Below are positions 61,450 to 64,000 of a stretch of 64,000 nucleotides of DNA, in pieces. The translations under genes and the position numbers were made by a program. Positions within the stretch are counted from its first letter, which is position 1, and each line of letters opens with the position of its first letter. The notes beneath the pieces were generated by a model. That model did no database searches. It was given only the letters and a program-made list of their open reading frames with translations, and was not told where the DNA came from. This DNA is from Bradyrhizobium elkanii WSM2783 (lineage in GTDB: Bacteria > Pseudomonadota > Alphaproteobacteria > Rhizobiales > Xanthobacteraceae): positions 31,073-95,072 of the forward strand of contig NZ_AXAP01000023.1 of NCBI RefSeq assembly GCF_000472865.1, given 5' to 3'.

Positions 61450-62088
61450 TCAGTAAACCGCGCGGCCAGCCTGCGCGAGGCGCCTTGCCGGGCAGCCGAT
61501 ATAGGTTCCGGGCGTGCTTAGGGATTCGACCACGGTTGCGCCGGCGCCGATCGTTATATTTTCGCCGACGGAAACGCCATCGATCACCGTCGCGCCTGTC
61601 CCGAGGAAAACAAAGCTGCCGATTCGGCTTCGTCCTGCCACCACCGAGTTCACCGAGACATGAGAAAAATCGCCCACTTCAGACTCGTGCTCGACGATGG
61701 CGCCGGTGTTAACGATGCAGCCCGATCCTATCCGCGCCAAAGGGCCAATATGGGCGTGATGCCCCACGAAGGACCCGGGCGATATCGAGGCGTTCACGTC
61801 TACTGTCGCATGGCGCGAGACGACGTTCGCCAAATCCCACCCCGCCGATCGCGCGAATTCAACTTGCCCTTTTCGCTTGGCGTTGTCGCCTACCCCAGGA
61901 ATGCATGACCATCCCAGCGGAATCCGCTCGAGGTCACGCCTTACCGGAAAGCCAAGGAAGGATTCACCATCCCTGGCGTTTTCGTCTACGAACAAGAGTA
62001 ACTTGATACCATTGGCGATGGCGACCGCGGCGACACTCCGGGCGTGTCCTCCGAATCCCAGTATCAGGAGCCCGTTATCACCTTTCAT
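61450..62088 (-). CDS. Sugar O/N-acyltransferase, NeuD/PglD/PerB-like
   Basis: This 212-residue protein has a nucleotide-sugar-binding N-terminus (LLILGFGGHARSVAAVAI) and a left-handed beta-helix of hexapeptide repeats. The catalytic region reads VNTGAIVEHESEVGDFSHVSVN, with His in EHE as the base, and the tail is YIGCPARRLAQ. PerB uses acetyl-CoA to acetylate GDP-perosamine. The ATG at 62088 overlaps the stop of the PerA-like gene (ATGA), which fits this job; other amino sugars are possible. Confidence 0.85.
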   Translation of the reverse strand: MKGDNGLLILGFGGHARSVAAVAIANGIKLLLFVDENARDGESFLGFPVRRDLERIPLGWSCIPGVGDNAKRKGQVEFARSAGWDLANVVSRHATVDVNASISPGSFVGHHAHIGPLARIGSGCIVNTGAIVEHESEVGDFSHVSVNSVVAGRSRIGSFVFLGTGATVIDGVSVGENITIGAGATVVESLSTPGTYIGCPARRLAQAGRAVY

Positions 62089-63299
62089 TGGCTCCGCGAC
62101 CGGAAGAAGGACCGAATCACCGTGCAAACTGTGCTGACGCTCTCCAGCGAGAGTTCAGGGAAGCTCGGAAGGTTCATGCCTCTTGCACTCAAGGATTCAG
62201 CGACGGGAAAGGTCTGCTCGGTCTTGCAGTGCGGAAGCGTGTGACATGGATGAAACACAGGGCGAGTTTCGATATTTGCCGCGGTCAACCAGTCTCTGAG
62301 CGGCTGCCGAACGTCTGGATCGTCGACAACGATCGAACACATCCAATATGAGTTCGTCGTGTCGGGGAATTCTCCCAGCAACCTCAATGGAAGTCCCTCG
62401 AGGCCCTGCTGGTACCACAAGGCGATCTGGCGCTTCTTTTCCAGAATCGGACTGGCATTTTCCAACTGAGCCAAGCCGATCGCCGCACAGATATTGGTCA
62501 TCCGATAATTGTATCCAACCGCGTCATGCCAGTATTCGCGGTGTGGCGAAACAGCTTGAGTCTTGAGGTGATACGCCCGATCCAGAAGATCGTTGTTCTT
62601 GGTGACCACCATGCCGCCTTCGCCCGTGGTGATGGTCTTGTTTCCAAAAAAGCTGAAGGTAGCGAAATCTCCGAAGGTTCCGACGTGTCGGCCCTTGTAG
62701 TAAGTGCCGAAAGCTTCGGCGCAGTCCTCGATCAGCCACAAATCGAATTCTTCACATATGTTAACTAGTGCGTCCATGTCGCACGCTTGCCCGTACAAAT
62801 GGACCGCCATTAGAGCTTTTGTTCGCGGGGTAATGTTGCGGCGCACATCCTCAGGATCGATCTGCCAAGTATCCGCACGTGAATCCACGAAGACCGGCGT
62901 CGCACCGGCCTGAATGATGGTGTTGACGGAAGCTACATAGGTCAGCGTCGGTACGATGATTTCATCGCCCGCGGTGAACCCAAGAGTCTCGAGCGCCAGA
63001 TGAAGCGCGACTGTGCCATTGCAAACACTGGTGGCGCGGGGAGCTCCGATCAGCGAGGCGAACTTCTCCTCGAAGCGCTCAACGAAAGCGCCGCGCGAGG
63101 ATATCCAGGACGAATCCAGGCACTGGTTGACGTACTCTTTCTCTTTCCCGCCAAGATAAGGTCTGTAAAGCGGAATCCACTCGCTAAGCGCGCCTCTCGG
63201 GGAGCCGATCTGATTCGCATCGGTTACTTGCGACCGCTTTTGCGTGCTTGCCACACCGACAGCACCCGCACCTTGGTCGGTCCGCAGGGTGTCCCTCAT
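62085..63299 (-). CDS. DegT-type aminotransferase, GDP-perosamine synthase-like
   Basis: This 404-residue enzyme shows IPLYRPYLGGKEKEYVNQCL, SSWISSRGAFVERFEE, the NGTVALHLAL helix start, IEDCAEAFGTYYKG and SFFGNKTITTGEGGM with PLP-binding Lys221. That text is strongly PerA-like. PerA aminates GDP-4-keto-6-deoxymannose, the product of Gmd, whose gene starts 157 bases away in the opposite direction. The first about 40 residues are an unusual extension; an ATG at 63332 would lengthen it further. Followed by the acetyltransferase gene with a 4-base overlap. Confidence 0.87.
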   Translation of the reverse strand: MRDTLRTDQGAGAVGVASTQKRSQVTDANQIGSPRGALSEWIPLYRPYLGGKEKEYVNQCLDSSWISSRGAFVERFEEKFASLIGAPRATSVCNGTVALHLALETLGFTAGDEIIVPTLTYVASVNTIIQAGATPVFVDSRADTWQIDPEDVRRNITPRTKALMAVHLYGQACDMDALVNICEEFDLWLIEDCAEAFGTYYKGRHVGTFGDFATFSFFGNKTITTGEGGMVVTKNNDLLDRAYHLKTQAVSPHREYWHDAVGYNYRMTNICAAIGLAQLENASPILEKKRQIALWYQQGLEGLPLRLLGEFPDTTNSYWMCSIVVDDPDVRQPLRDWLTAANIETRPVFHPCHTLPHCKTEQTFPVAESLSARGMNLPSFPELSLESVSTVCTVIRSFFRSRSQ

Positions 63300-63455
63300 G
63301 ATGATGTGTCCCACTCCTTGCTCACGCCACATTGACTATTGCTACAACAATCAATTGAAAATACAAGGGAGCTCCACCGAGAGGAACCCTCTCCGTCGTC
63401 GCAGCAACAGCCGTAGGTGCGACGGGGAGGGCGCCTGCCAGACCAAAGATTTCTC

Positions 63456-64000
63456 ATGCACGCTGAAAATTCCAAGCGACGTGTCGCGCTGATCACGGGC
63501 GCCACCGGTCAGGACGGCGCTTACCTCGCTGAATATCTGCTCGGCCTTGGCTACACCGTCCATGGCATCAAGCGTCGCTCGTCGTCGTTCAATACGGCGC
63601 GCGTCGATCATCTCTACCAGGATCCCCATGTCGGCAACGTGCCGTTCCTGCTGCACTATGGCGATATGACGGACTCGACCAACCTGATCCGGCTGATGCA
63701 GCAGATCAGGCCGACCGAGATCTATAACCTCGCCGCGCAAAGCCATGTCGGGGTCAGTTTCGAAAGCCCGGAATATACGGCGAATGCCGATGCCATCGGC
63801 GTGCTGCGCCTCTTGGAGGCGATCCGCATCCTCAACATGGAGAAGGAGACGCGGTTCTATCAGGCCTCGACATCGGAGCTTTACGGCCTGGTTCAGGAAG
63901 TGCCGCAGCGGGAAACCACGCCGTTCTATCCGCGTTCGCCTTATGGCGTGGCGAAGCTTTACGGCTACTGGATCACGGTGAACTACCGCGAGGCCTACGG
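63456..64000 (+). CDS. gmd: GDP-mannose 4,6-dehydratase, N-terminal part (runs off right edge)
   Basis: The visible 181 residues start MHAENSKRRVALITGATGQDGAYLAEYLL and continue into GYTVHGIKRRSSSFNTARVDHLY, both diagnostic of Gmd. The NAD(P)-binding glycine loop TGATGQDG, the FYQASTSELYG segment and the YGVAKLYGYW helix with catalytic Tyr and Lys are all present. Gmd turns GDP-mannose into GDP-4-keto-6-deoxymannose, the precursor of perosamine, fucose and rhamnose forms. It diverges from the PerA-like gene. The rest of the gene lies beyond the window. Confidence 0.96.
   Translation, partial: MHAENSKRRVALITGATGQDGAYLAEYLLGLGYTVHGIKRRSSSFNTARVDHLYQDPHVGNVPFLLHYGDMTDSTNLIRLMQQIRPTEIYNLAAQSHVGVSFESPEYTANADAIGVLRLLEAIRILNMEKETRFYQASTSELYGLVQEVPQRETTPFYPRSPYGVAKLYGYWITVNYREAY

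Noticed and set aside
1..64000. CRISPR arrays, tRNA or rRNA genes and insertion sequences
   Set aside because: I looked for regular spaced repeats, T-loop text and transposase motifs and saw none; a covariance-model and IS search would be needed to exclude small ones.

Overview
The window reads as chromosomal DNA of an alphaproteobacterium of the Bradyrhizobium type (Nitrobacteraceae). The base composition is GC-rich and long antisense open frames are common. A GcrA-family protein and several small proteins of the kind I associate with Bradyrhizobium are present, as are two intergenic palindromic repeat elements I recognise from that group (1777-1860 and 18789-18896). The genus call is an inference; no rRNA gene, tRNA gene or CRISPR array was seen.

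Layout. 1-3162: CoA-ester catabolism operon (enoyl-CoA hydratase, MaoC hydratase, CitE-type lyase, thiolase). 3166-5803: a sensor kinase with its 5' end missing beside a membrane-anchored family 3 glycosidase. 6087-9947: cyoABCD, a bo3-type ubiquinol oxidase, followed by an OpgC-like membrane protein. 11304-13666: a phage-flavoured regulatory block, namely a small conserved protein, an S24 (LexA/CI-type) repressor, a GcrA-like protein and a hypothetical protein, with four matching palindromic operator candidates. 13647-18740: a BamA paralogue, an exported hypothetical protein and a family III CoA-transferase. 19214-23399: a compact operon (GNAT-like, MFS, YqcI/YcgG family, cupin) divergent from a GlxA-type regulator. 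23546-26086: an FMN-dependent hydroxy-acid oxidase and small proteins. 26143-27960: two promoter-terminator units and a broken phage terminase. 28086-34368: a two-component flavin monooxygenase, a Crp/Fnr regulator, a molybdopterin oxidoreductase and an enoyl-CoA hydratase.

34414-45245 looks like a hydroxy-acid/amino-acid catabolic region: HbpS-like protein, a large FAD/Fe-S dehydrogenase, a GntR regulator, two serine/alanine-glyoxylate-type aminotransferases, an MFS importer, an enoyl-CoA hydratase and a TctC-type binding protein. At 37916-38258 it carries a scar made of a duplicated aminotransferase 5' end, a 45-bp inverted copy of it, and the stump of a second dehydrogenase gene. 45277-47988 encodes the three enzymes of the methylthioadenosine/5'-deoxyadenosine 'DHAP shunt' (class II aldolase, mtnP, mtnA), sitting inside a split tripartite tricarboxylate transporter (tctC before it, tctB and tctA after it).

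50139-51332 is another CoA-transferase. From 51571 to the end lies a surface-polysaccharide cluster: flippase, two glycosyltransferases, sugar methyltransferase, two DegT-type aminotransferases, cupin, Wzy-like polymerase, NeuD/PerB-like acetyltransferase and the start of gmd. Gmd, a PerA-like aminotransferase and a PerB-like acetyltransferase together suggest GDP-N-acetylperosamine. The DegT-methyltransferase-glycosyltransferase trio suggests a second, possibly N-methylated, amino sugar. A 2-kb stretch in this cluster (58079-60084) has no intact gene.
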